Positions 33,126-40,885 of a stretch of DNA of 64,000 nt are shown in pieces (within the stretch, counting starts at the first letter, position 1; every line of letters begins with the position of its first letter). Position numbers and translations under genes: made by a program. Origin of the DNA: Planctomycetota bacterium (GTDB taxonomy: Bacteria > Planctomycetota > UBA8742 > UBA2392); NCBI GenBank assembly GCA_020638635.1, contig JACKIE010000004.1:124001-188000 (forward strand). Reading direction: 5' to 3'. The notes below the pieces were generated by a model. The model was not told the origin of the DNA. It saw only the letters and a program-made list of their open reading frames with translations, and did not search any database.

Positions 33126-34295
33126 ATGAGCGAGCGTACGTTGTTCACTTCGGAATCGGTGGGTGAAGGCCACCCGGACAAGCTTTGCGACCAGATCTCG
33201 GACGCGGTGCTGGACGCGCTGCTGGCCGAAGACCCCAAGTCCCGCGTGGCCTGCGAAACCGCCACCACCACGGGCCAGATCGTGGTGATGGGCGAGATCA
33301 CCACCAAGGCCATCCACGTGCTGTCGAACATCGGCGACATCGCGCGCAAGACCGCCTGCGAAATCGGCTACACCAACGGCGACTACGGCCTCGACGGCAA
33401 CTCCTGCGGCGTGCTGGTCGGCGTGCACGGCCAGTCGCCCGACATCGCCATGGGCGTTGACGAGAAAGCAGACCACGAGCAGGGCGCCGGCGACCAGGGC
33501 ATGATGTTCGGCTACGCCACCAACGAAACACCCGAGCTGATGCCCGCGGCGATCGCCTGGTCGCACAAGCTGACGGCGGCGCAGGCCGCGGCGCGCCACG
33601 GTAAGAAGATCGCCTGGCTGCGCCCGGACTGCAAAAGCCAGGTCACGGTCGAGTACGACGGCGGGAAGCTGAAGCGCATCCACACCGTGGTGCTTTCGAC
33701 GCAGCACAGCCCGGACGTCACGCTGGCGCAGGTGCGCGAGCAGGTGATCGAGGAGATCATCAAGCCGACGCTGCCCGCCCAGTACCTCGACGACAAGACC
33801 ATCTACCACGTGAACCCGACCGGGCGCTTCGTGATCGGCGGCCCGCACGGCGACACCGGCCTGACCGGGCGCAAGATCATCGTGGACACCTACGGCGGCA
33901 TGGGCCGTCACGGCGGCGGCGCCTTCAGCGGCAAGGACCCTACCAAGGTGGACCGCAGCGCGGCGTACATGGCGCGCTACGCGGCCAAGAACGTGGTGAA
34001 GGCCGGCCTGGCCGAGCGCTGCGAAATCCAGCTGGCTTACGCGATCGGCGTGGCCGAGCCGGTGAGCATCCACGTTGAGACCTTCGGGACCAACGCGGTC
34101 AGCGACCATCGCATCATCGAGCTGCTGCGCGAGCACCTGAGCTTCAAGCCGAAGTCGATCATCCAGACGTTGAGCCTGCTGCGCCCGATCTACCGCCAGA
34201 CGGCGCGCAACGGCCACTTCGGTCACGAAGGGGACAGTTTCCCCTGGGAGAAGACGGATTTGGCGGCGAAACTGAAGTCCTCAGCCGGGATTTAA
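33126..34295 (+). CDS. metK: S-adenosylmethionine synthetase
   Basis: This 389-residue enzyme makes S-adenosylmethionine from methionine and ATP. It has all family motifs: FTSESVGEGHPDKLCDQISD at the N-terminus, GAGDQGMMFGYA, RPDCKSQVTVEY, GRFVIGGPHGDTGLTGRKII and GGGAFSGKDPTKVDRSAAY. GGAG lies 5 bases before the ATG at 33126; a GTG one codon earlier is also in frame. Its leader carries an unusual inverted repeat (33015-33106); no SAM riboswitch pattern is recognisable. Confidence 0.98.
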   Translation: MSERTLFTSESVGEGHPDKLCDQISDAVLDALLAEDPKSRVACETATTTGQIVVMGEITTKAIHVLSNIGDIARKTACEIGYTNGDYGLDGNSCGVLVGVHGQSPDIAMGVDEKADHEQGAGDQGMMFGYATNETPELMPAAIAWSHKLTAAQAAARHGKKIAWLRPDCKSQVTVEYDGGKLKRIHTVVLSTQHSPDVTLAQVREQVIEEIIKPTLPAQYLDDKTIYHVNPTGRFVIGGPHGDTGLTGRKIIVDTYGGMGRHGGGAFSGKDPTKVDRSAAYMARYAAKNVVKAGLAERCEIQLAYAIGVAEPVSIHVETFGTNAVSDHRIIELLREHLSFKPKSIIQTLSLLRPIYRQTARNGHFGHEGDSFPWEKTDLAAKLKSSAGI

Positions 34296-34505
34296 CGTTA
34301 CGTTCTGAAAGAAAGTGTATTGCGTGACCTAAGGCAGAACTGTAAATCCACTTACAGTCAAACAGGCTTGAACGCTTTGGGGGGCAAAATTCATAAAAAG
34401 CAGGTAGTCAAGTGCTTTTGTCGCTCTATATTGCCGACCTTTGCGGGCAAGATTTCAAACAGATCGTTCACAGGTACCGAAAAGAAAAAATAAGGGGATG
34501 AACCC

Positions 34506-34844
34506 ATGACAGAGAATGCACCGGCAGCGGGTGGCGAAGGTCAGTCGATCGAAAGCCTTGGCGGCACGCCCGAACTGATCGCGCACGCCAAGACGATGTG
34601 GATGGCCAACATTTTCAACTTCGGCCTTCTCTACCTGATGTTCGTGGAGAAGCCGGGCCAGTGGCAGAACGCCTGGTTCGTTTCACAGGTTCGCGCCCTG
34701 ATCCGCGCCTCCCTGTTCAACATGTTCTGCTGGCCCATCGGCGCGTTCTTCGCCTTCAAGGGCATGAGCGCGGTCGGCGCCGGCAAGGACCCGCAGATCC
34801 CGTTCGCCTGCCCCAACGGCGCGCACGCAGACGCCCAGAAGTAA
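34506..34844 (+). CDS. Small membrane protein of unknown function with AT-rich leader
   Basis: This 112-residue protein has two hydrophobic helices (about 34-50 and 64-85, with NMFCWPIGAFFAFKG). The ends are hydrophilic, with a Pro/Cys-containing tail (FACPNGAH). I do not recognise the family. AAGGGG precedes the ATG by 6 bases. The 210-base leader (34296-34505) is much richer in A and T than the surroundings, and a strong terminator follows, so this is probably a highly expressed single-gene transcript. Confidence 0.8.
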   Translation: MTENAPAAGGEGQSIESLGGTPELIAHAKTMWMANIFNFGLLYLMFVEKPGQWQNAWFVSQVRALIRASLFNMFCWPIGAFFAFKGMSAVGAGKDPQIPFACPNGAHADAQK

Positions 34845-34866
34845 GCACGGAAAGGCCTTACTTTTA

Positions 34867-34896
34867 CCGGGGACGCCCAGGCGTCCCCGGTTGCGT
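34867..34896 (+). terminator. Terminator after the small membrane protein gene
   Basis: A perfect 11-bp stem CCGGGGACGCC / GGCGTCCCCGG (34867-34890) is followed by TTGCGTTTTC. Confidence 0.8.
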
Positions 34897-34977
34897 TTTC
34901 CGGCTTCCGGTGACAGTTTTCAGGCGTCAACGCGAAGACTCGGACTGTTCCCTGACACCTGGCCACGGAAACCTGCC

Positions 34978-35517
34978 TTGCGCCTGAACGTGGACCTCAG
35001 CATCAACGACTACGACCGCGAACTTTTCGCGGAGCGGCGCATCGTGCTGGAAACCCGGGAAGGCGAGGGGCTGCCCCACATCGTGCTCAAGATTCTGGCG
35101 ATGGCCATGTTTCATGACCCCGGCCTGCAGGTTGAGCCCTCCATGGACGACGACGACCGCTTCAAGCCCGACCTGCTGCTGCGCTCTGGGGACTTTCGCC
35201 CCGCCCTGTGGGTCGAGTGCGGCCAATGCCGCGTGCAGAAGCTGGACAAGATCACCTTCCGGCACTACGACGCGCGCGTGATCATGCTCAAGCGCACGGC
35301 GCGCGAAGCCCGCGAACTCATGGAGCGCTGCCGCGGCGAAGTGCGGCGCCTGCAGGCCATCGAGTTCATCGGCTTCGACAGCGGCTTTATCGAGAACGTG
35401 GCGACTGCTCTGACCGGCAAGAACGACGTCGTGACGGTGATTTCGGGAGACTCGCTGCAGCTGGTGATCGGCGGGACAACGTACTCCACCACCATCCATC
35501 GCTTCCGCACGGAGTAG
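34978..35517 (+). CDS. YaeQ-like protein (PD-(D/E)XK fold)
   Basis: The protein has about 179 residues if translation starts at TTG 34978. The pattern LNVDLSINDYDRELF, then KPDLLL...ALWVECGQC...KLDKI, resembles the YaeQ family, whose length is about 180. The Asp, Glu and Lys positions are those of a PD-(D/E)XK nuclease fold. YaeQ proteins are poorly characterised. The frame is open from 34891, but that part crosses the intergenic repeat-like sequence. The start codon is uncertain (GTG at 34990 is the alternative), and the family call is moderate. Confidence 0.65.
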   Translation: MRLNVDLSINDYDRELFAERRIVLETREGEGLPHIVLKILAMAMFHDPGLQVEPSMDDDDRFKPDLLLRSGDFRPALWVECGQCRVQKLDKITFRHYDARVIMLKRTAREARELMERCRGEVRRLQAIEFIGFDSGFIENVATALTGKNDVVTVISGDSLQLVIGGTTYSTTIHRFRTE

Positions 35518-35633
35518 AGGTCGGAGGTCAGGGAACCAGTTACTGCTCAGAGCTTGACGGCCGCGCGGCCCCAAACCCCAAGCCCAACAACGTAAAACCT
35601 GACTCCCGTCCCCTGAAACCTGAAACCTGACAC
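35517..35633. repeat. Intergenic region with CCTGAAACCTGAAAC word tract
   Basis: This stretch after the YaeQ-like gene contains GGTCGGAGGTCAGGGAACC on the left and a CCTGAAACCTGAAACCTGAC tandem tract on the right, partly complementary. Similar GTCAGGGA words occur in the metK leader and before the YaeQ-like gene (34910-34965). Complementarity is weaker than at the other inverted-repeat loci. Confidence 0.45.
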
Positions 35634-35658
35634 CCCGCCGCCTTGCTACACTGTCTCC

Positions 35659-37005
35659 ATGAGACGCTGCCTGCTGCTGCTGCTGCTGCTGCTGCCTGCC
35701 CTGACCGTGGCGCAGGACGCCAAGCCGACATTGCCACGCGTTCCGCGCGGCTTTGATGAAGGACGCACCGCGCTGCTGCGCGAAGTGGGCGAGGGCTTGA
35801 TCCCGCCCGGCACCCTGGTTGAACGGCTGTTCGAGCACGCCGACCTGGCCGAGCTGGCCGGCTTTATCCACCTGCACCTGCCCAGGGATGAAAAGCGCGC
35901 GCTGGGCGCACGACTCGAAATCGCGGAAGCGTTGCCCCGCTGTGCCGACGCGGCCGCCGTGCAGGCGCTGCTGGCCGGCAAGTCATACAGCCCGTCGCAG
36001 GTTTCCAGAGCAATCGGCGAAATGCTGGTCGCTGAGAAGTTCAGCCTGGCGGACGTCGCAGCCTGGTTGTACGCACGGGGTTACAACTATCGAGTCCTGC
36101 AGCGCGCACTGAACGGCGAGCGCCTGGATGCGTTCCGCCTTCGCTCGCAGCTGCGCGCCGCCAAGGATCGCTCCGCTGCCAGGCTGCTGGTACCCGGCGC
36201 CTGGGAGTTCAACCTCAAGGACGCGCGCGAGGAGAAGGGCGGGATCTACGACGGCGCGCAGATGATCGATTTCCTGCTGTCCCTGGGCTGGGGGCCTTCC
36301 GAGTTCGCGAAACTGCTGGGGCTGGCGGAGTTGCCGGAAGTGCGCCGGCGCATGGTGGAATGGGGCGACGCGCGGCTGATCTGGCCGATGCTCGAGCAGT
36401 ACGTCTCCGAAGCGGAACTCATCCAGAAACTGATTGCACACTTCGAGGGCAAGGACGACCCACGCCTTTTGCAGGCCGCGTGTGACCGCGCAGCTACAAC
36501 CTTCCGCTGGTTCCGAACCGGAGGCCCCGGAGTGAAGGGCGTCTACAGCGGCCCCTGGCCCAGCGCCAAAGGTGAGCCGGCGCCGCCGACCGCAACGGTG
36601 ATCGAAATCGGGGACCTCGACAACGAACAGTTCATCAACGCCCTCGACAAGCCCATCCTGGAGCACTTCCAGTCGGGGGGTACGCGCCTGACACTGGTGC
36701 TCTACGACGATGGCAGCGCCCGCGCCCTGCTAGACCAGGTCGGGCGCGAGCCCGTGAACCACGGCGCCGCTTCACCATTCGGCGACATCGAGACCACTGC
36801 CCAGGCCTACGAGGGGCGCGTCAGTATCGCGGGCCGTACGGGCCTGCTGTACCTGGTGTTCGCGGACCAGGCCAAATCGGCACCCGCGGAGTTTGAGTTT
36901 GCGAACGTGAAGCTTGCAGCCGGGGAGTCGTTTTTCCTCGCGGACATCGACGACGGCTTGAATCTCACGCCCATTCTGCTGCGGCGCGTGAACCCGCTGA
37001 GGTAG
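35659..37005 (+). CDS. Secreted protein of unknown function with poly-Leu signal peptide
   Basis: This 448-residue protein starts with a signal peptide containing eight consecutive Leu, encoded by a CTG tract. The N-terminal half is helical (VERLFEHADLAELAGFIHLH, VAAWLYARGYNYRVLQRAL). The C-terminal third has beta character (TATVIEIGDLDNEQF, TRLTLVLYDDGSARALLDQVG, GRTGLLYLVFADQ). No enzyme motif is recognised. It is probably periplasmic. The start at 35659 gives the signal peptide immediately. Confidence 0.75.
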   Translation: MRRCLLLLLLLLPALTVAQDAKPTLPRVPRGFDEGRTALLREVGEGLIPPGTLVERLFEHADLAELAGFIHLHLPRDEKRALGARLEIAEALPRCADAAAVQALLAGKSYSPSQVSRAIGEMLVAEKFSLADVAAWLYARGYNYRVLQRALNGERLDAFRLRSQLRAAKDRSAARLLVPGAWEFNLKDAREEKGGIYDGAQMIDFLLSLGWGPSEFAKLLGLAELPEVRRRMVEWGDARLIWPMLEQYVSEAELIQKLIAHFEGKDDPRLLQAACDRAATTFRWFRTGGPGVKGVYSGPWPSAKGEPAPPTATVIEIGDLDNEQFINALDKPILEHFQSGGTRLTLVLYDDGSARALLDQVGREPVNHGAASPFGDIETTAQAYEGRVSIAGRTGLLYLVFADQAKSAPAEFEFANVKLAAGESFFLADIDDGLNLTPILLRRVNPLR

Positions 37006-37025
37006 GGAGATGCGGCGGCGTGTTC

Positions 37026-37664
37026 TTACGCCATGCGTTGCGCAAAGAAGCGGTCGATGCGGGTCCACAGATCGCGTTCGGCGGCTTCTCGGTACTCGCC
37101 GTTACCCTCCTCGTTATCGAAGAAGGCATGGCCCACGCCTGGGTAGGTGTAGCTTTCGTCGTCGGAGGGGCTGGCCGACAGCACCTTCTCCAGGGCTCGC
37201 ACGTCCTCGATGGGCACTTCGCTGTCCAATTCGCCGAACACCGCCAGAATCGGGGCGCGCGCTCTGGTGATCACTTCGAGGGGCTGGCGGATGATCACGT
37301 CGTCCGCAACCGGCAGGCGCACGAATGGGCACACCACCACCGTGGCGTCAAACTCCTCGTCACTGGCCAGTAGCGCAACCGTGCCGGCCAGCCACGCTCC
37401 GACCACGCCGACCTTTTTGTCGCCGCCCAGGGTTTTTCGCAGCTCTCGCGCGGCCTCTTTTGCAGCCCGTACGCTGCCCACGATGTCGTCCAGCGTGACG
37501 TCGTCGATCGTGCGCGCCTGCCCTGCCAGCTCCGGCACGCTCACGGCAAACCCGGTGTTGGCAATGCCTTGGGCGCTGTGCAGCACCGCTTTGTCGATCA
37601 CGAATCGCTTGGGCAGCAGCACAACGCCACCCTTGATCGGACCAGTTCTCGGATTGACAAGCAT
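37026..37664 (-). CDS. Dienelactone-hydrolase-like alpha/beta hydrolase without its nucleophile
   Basis: The protein (212 residues) has the dienelactone hydrolase layout: GGVVLLPKRFVIDK, the nucleophile elbow VGVVGAWLAGTVALL, the acid motif AVFGELDSEVP (Asp147) and YPGVGHAFFD (His179). In the family the elbow is G-x-(C/S)-x-G-G; here it reads GAWLAG, so Trp91 stands where the nucleophile should be. Either it is a non-catalytic binding protein or another residue serves. The ATG at 37664 is used; the frame opens at 37748. Confidence 0.8.
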   Translation of the reverse strand: MLVNPRTGPIKGGVVLLPKRFVIDKAVLHSAQGIANTGFAVSVPELAGQARTIDDVTLDDIVGSVRAAKEAARELRKTLGGDKKVGVVGAWLAGTVALLASDEEFDATVVVCPFVRLPVADDVIIRQPLEVITRARAPILAVFGELDSEVPIEDVRALEKVLSASPSDDESYTYPGVGHAFFDNEEGNGEYREAAERDLWTRIDRFFAQRMA

Positions 37665-37788
37665 GGAGACCTCGGACGGGCGATGATCGAAGATCGGCCC
37701 GGAATGATCAAGGGCGCAGGGCGCCCGTTCCCCGCGGCCGGGCAACAACCTAAAAGCTTAGGCCTGGCCCCGTATACCGGCCTTGACC

Positions 37789-38565
37789 ATGTCCGACTAC
37801 CGCATCTTATGCGGCAACGCACTCGAACTCGCGCCCGCGATGCCGCCGGGTGAAGCCGCGCTGGCGTACCTTGACCCTCCCTTCTTCAGCGGGCGCAGGC
37901 GCCGCAACCAGGCCGGCGGACCAGCCTACGACGACCGCTGGCCCGGCGGGATGGTCGAATACCTGTCGTTCCTGCGAGGGTTGCTGAATGCCGTGCATCC
38001 GCTTCTGAAACCGAACGGCGTGCTGGCCTTGCACCTGGACTGGCGCGCCGCGCATCACGGGCGCCTGGAACTCGAGCGCCTGTTCGGCCCGGACGCATTC
38101 GTCAACGAGATCATCTGGTCGTATCGCACCGGCGGCGTCAGCAGGCGCAGCCTGGGGCGCAAGCACGACAACATCCACGTTTTCGCGGCGGGGCCTCAAT
38201 ACACTTTCCATCGGCTGCGTGAAAAGAGTTACCTGGCGCATCGCTACGGCTTCCAAAACATCGAAATCCATGAGGACGAAGATGGCCCCTACACACTGAG
38301 CGCCATGCGCGACGTCTGGGAGCTGCCGGCCCTGCGCGGCAATCAGAAGGAGTACGCGGGCTATCCGACACAGAAGCCGCTGGCCTTGCTGAGCCGGCTG
38401 ATCGAGTGCTTCACCAACCCCGGTGACCTGGTGGTGGACCCCTGCTGCGGTTCCGGCACCACGCTGGTCGCGGCCGTGCGGCTGGGCAGGCGCGGCCTGG
38501 GTTTCGACAGCAGCGCCGAGGCAGTCGAGTTGGCTTGTCGCAGGCTATCGGAAAATGCCAGTTGA
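37789..38565 (+). CDS. Beta-class DNA N4-cytosine/N6-adenine methyltransferase (orphan)
   Basis: The 258-residue product has catalytic motif DPPF (residues 29-32) before the SAM-binding motif DPCCGSGTT (217-225). YPTQKP (192-197) just before the latter marks the beta class. It transfers a methyl group from SAM to an exocyclic amine in DNA; the target sequence cannot be read from the gene. No restriction endonuclease gene is adjacent, so it is an orphan that may act in regulation or self-protection. The start at 37789 (MSDYRILCG) is preferred to TTG 37783. Confidence 0.9.
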   Translation: MSDYRILCGNALELAPAMPPGEAALAYLDPPFFSGRRRRNQAGGPAYDDRWPGGMVEYLSFLRGLLNAVHPLLKPNGVLALHLDWRAAHHGRLELERLFGPDAFVNEIIWSYRTGGVSRRSLGRKHDNIHVFAAGPQYTFHRLREKSYLAHRYGFQNIEIHEDEDGPYTLSAMRDVWELPALRGNQKEYAGYPTQKPLALLSRLIECFTNPGDLVVDPCCGSGTTLVAAVRLGRRGLGFDSSAEAVELACRRLSENAS

Positions 38566-38700
38566 GTTATACTGTCCAACTTGCTGGCAATTTACTTGCC
38601 CGGGAGCACACCGGGACACAAGATTCGGACTGCAAGTCCCGCCGATTGCTTGGCTTAAGCAGCCGGCGGAAGTGAGAACCCTCAGGGGACCCCGCAACCC

Positions 38701-40770
38701 ATGCCGATTAACCTCCGATACGGACAACAGGCGGTCGCTCGCGGCTTCCTGAACAAACAGCGCCTCGACCAGGTCCTGGCCAAGCAGAAGCAGCTTGCGG
38801 CCCAGGGCAAGAAGGTCAGCGTGCGCATGATCCTGGAAAAGGCCAAGCTGCTGAACCCGATGCAGCTTCAGGAAATCGACCGCGACCTGAACATCAAGGT
38901 CGTCAAGAAGCACACCAGCAAGGTGCAGAAGCCCGGCGTGAGGCAGGCCCCAAGCCCCATGGGCGCACAGGACTTCGCGGGCGAGGCTGTGCCGCAGTTT
39001 TCGGGCATGAGCGGCGCCGATCCCGACGCCACCGTGTTCAGTCCCCCACCTCCCGACATGCAGGCCAAGGTGCGCCACGAGCGCGAACGCGCCAAGCAGG
39101 AGGCCAAGCGCAAGCAGGAGCAGGAAGCCGCAGCCTTCTTCGACGACGGCGCCAGCCCCTTCGGTGGCGATCCTTTCGGCGGCGGTGACATGGCGCCCGA
39201 GCCTTTCGGCGGCGGTGACATGGCGCCCGAGCCCTTTGGCGGCGAGATGCAGCCCGAGCCCTTTGGCGGCGAGATGCAGCCTGAGCCCTTCGGCGGCGAC
39301 ATGGCGCCGGAGCCCTTCGGAGAGATGCAGCCTGAACCCTTCGGCGGCGGCAACCTTGAGCCTGCCGGCTTCGGCGACGAATCACCCTTCGGCGACGACC
39401 CCTACGGGGGTGGATTCAGCAACGAGCCGCAGGAACTTTCGCGCATGGATTCAAGCCCGAAACTGGCCAGCCTGGGCGCGGAATACGACGGCTTTGCCTC
39501 GCCAGACGACGAGCAGTTGCCGACCATTGGCGCCTTCGACGAAGGCCCCATGGGTGGCGGGTTTGACGCTGCGCCTCCGCAACCCACCTACGGTGGGCCG
39601 TCGCTGGCGCCGGCCGGCGATGATTTCGCCGACTTCGGGAACGATATTCGCTCGCCTGAAGAGCTTGAATCCGCGCCTTCCGGCGGCACACGCCCCATGG
39701 GCGGCGGCGACAACCTGGATGCCACCATGTTCAGCCCGCCGCCGCCGGGCATCGGCAAGAGTCCGCGCCAGAAGACCGGCGCCATGGACCGCACCGTGTT
39801 CAGCCCGCGCCCGCCCGAGTTCGGCGGACGGCCGCAGATGGAAGCGCAGCCTGCAGGCGATGACTGGGGTGAAGAACCCGGCATGGACGCCGAGCCATTC
39901 GGAGCGGAACCGGAGCCGTTCGGCGCGGAAGCAGAGCCGTTCGGGGCGGAGCCCTTCGAGGAAGCACCCGTCGGCGGCGGCATGGATGCCACCGTCTTCA
40001 GTCCCCCGCCGGCGCAGATGCCGCCCTCGCGCCGTGACACCGGCCGTCAGCGCGGTCGCCAGGGCGCTGACGATTTCGGCGATGTCGAGTTGCCAAAGGG
40101 CAAGGTGATCGACGACGTCCCGACCGCGCCCGCGGCGATGGAAGACGTGCACCCGCTGCGCCGCGGCGTGGGCACCTCGTCGTCTCCGGTCAAGCGCCCC
40201 ACCGAACCGCCGCGCTTCGAGGAGGAAGTGGCCGAAGAGCTGCCTTATGAAGCGGGTGTGGAAGCGGGCGTAGACGTGCCGGACGAACTGCCCGAAGAGG
40301 AAGAAGCCGCACCGCCGGTCGGCAAGGGAAAGGGCAAGCTTCCGGGCAAGGCGCCGCTGAAGTCCGCTGCGGGCAAACGCGAGCTTCCACAGAAGGAAGT
40401 GCCCTCGGCCGACACCGCCGTGAAAGAAAAGAAGGGCGCCGGCAAGCGCGTGCTTCTGATTTTCACGTTCCTGCTGCTTGTCGTCGTGGCGATCCTGACC
40501 CTGCCGATCGTGCTGTACGATCAGGTACCCCAGGTCCGCCAGCTGCGCGACAACGAGAACGCCAAGCCGATCTACGACTATGTGGAGTACGAAGTCTTCA
40601 ACCGCATCCGCGAGTGGACCGGCCAGCCTACGAAGCCGCGCCCCAGCGGTCAGCCGACGCAGATCATTCCGACCACACCCCCCGACAACTCGGCGGATAC
40701 GCCGCCCGCCCCCAACGGAGAGGGCGAGCCCGCCGACAACGGCGAACAGCCTGCCGACAACGGCGGATAG
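38701..40770 (+). CDS. Repeat-rich acidic protein with repeated D-x-T-x-F-S motifs and a C-terminal TM helix
   Basis: The protein has 689 residues. Residues 1-65 form a helical domain (FLNKQRLDQVLAKQKQLAAQG, ILEKAKLLNPMQLQEIDRDL) resembling the N-terminal domain of type II secretion/pilus ATPases. Residues 105-540 are low complexity with two clusters of EPFGG-type repeats (about 152-235 and 395-420). D-A-T-V-F-S-P-P-P motifs recur at Thr111, Thr342 (MF), Thr365 (RTVF) and Thr431. A basic stretch and one membrane helix (about 585-605, LLIFTFLLLVVVAILTLPIVL) follow, then a short Pro-rich tail. D-x-T-x-F-like sites are typical phospho-Thr sites read by FHA domains, so this is likely a kinase-regulated scaffold (inference). 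Confidence 0.8.
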   Translation: MPINLRYGQQAVARGFLNKQRLDQVLAKQKQLAAQGKKVSVRMILEKAKLLNPMQLQEIDRDLNIKVVKKHTSKVQKPGVRQAPSPMGAQDFAGEAVPQFSGMSGADPDATVFSPPPPDMQAKVRHERERAKQEAKRKQEQEAAAFFDDGASPFGGDPFGGGDMAPEPFGGGDMAPEPFGGEMQPEPFGGEMQPEPFGGDMAPEPFGEMQPEPFGGGNLEPAGFGDESPFGDDPYGGGFSNEPQELSRMDSSPKLASLGAEYDGFASPDDEQLPTIGAFDEGPMGGGFDAAPPQPTYGGPSLAPAGDDFADFGNDIRSPEELESAPSGGTRPMGGGDNLDATMFSPPPPGIGKSPRQKTGAMDRTVFSPRPPEFGGRPQMEAQPAGDDWGEEPGMDAEPFGAEPEPFGAEAEPFGAEPFEEAPVGGGMDATVFSPPPAQMPPSRRDTGRQRGRQGADDFGDVELPKGKVIDDVPTAPAAMEDVHPLRRGVGTSSSPVKRPTEPPRFEEEVAEELPYEAGVEAGVDVPDELPEEEEAAPPVGKGKGKLPGKAPLKSAAGKRELPQKEVPSADTAVKEKKGAGKRVLLIFTFLLLVVVAILTLPIVLYDQVPQVRQLRDNENAKPIYDYVEYEVFNRIREWTGQPTKPRPSGQPTQIIPTTPPDNSADTPPAPNGEGEPADNGEQPADNGG
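39154..39400. repeat. In-frame imperfect tandem repeats coding EPFGG(G)-D/E-M
   Basis: Units of 24-27 bases (…GGCGGTGACATGGCGCCC GAG and GGCGAGATGCAGCCC variants) repeat about six times in frame within the 689-residue protein gene. The first two are nearly identical at DNA level, indicating recent expansion. Confidence 0.75.
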
Positions 40771-40786
40771 CAGGACAGGCACACGC

Positions 40787-40818
40787 GGGGCGGAAGCGAC
40801 AAGCTTCCGCCCCTTCCA
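40787..40818 (+). terminator. Terminator after the repeat-rich protein gene
   Basis: A perfect 11-bp stem GGGGCGGAAGC / GCTTCCGCCCC (40787-40813) with a 5-base loop is followed by TTCCATTTCG. Confidence 0.75.
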
Positions 40819-40885
40819 TTTCGCCTGACGCATCCTTCATCTTCGCCCCCCTTGCGCGGCCGGGCCGTTTCGCAAACATGCCGGC

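Noticed and set aside
34978..38565. Restriction-modification pair formed by the YaeQ-like PD-(D/E)XK protein and the methyltransferase
   Set aside because: Two unrelated genes, one on the opposite strand, lie between them, and the YaeQ family is not known as a restriction enzyme.
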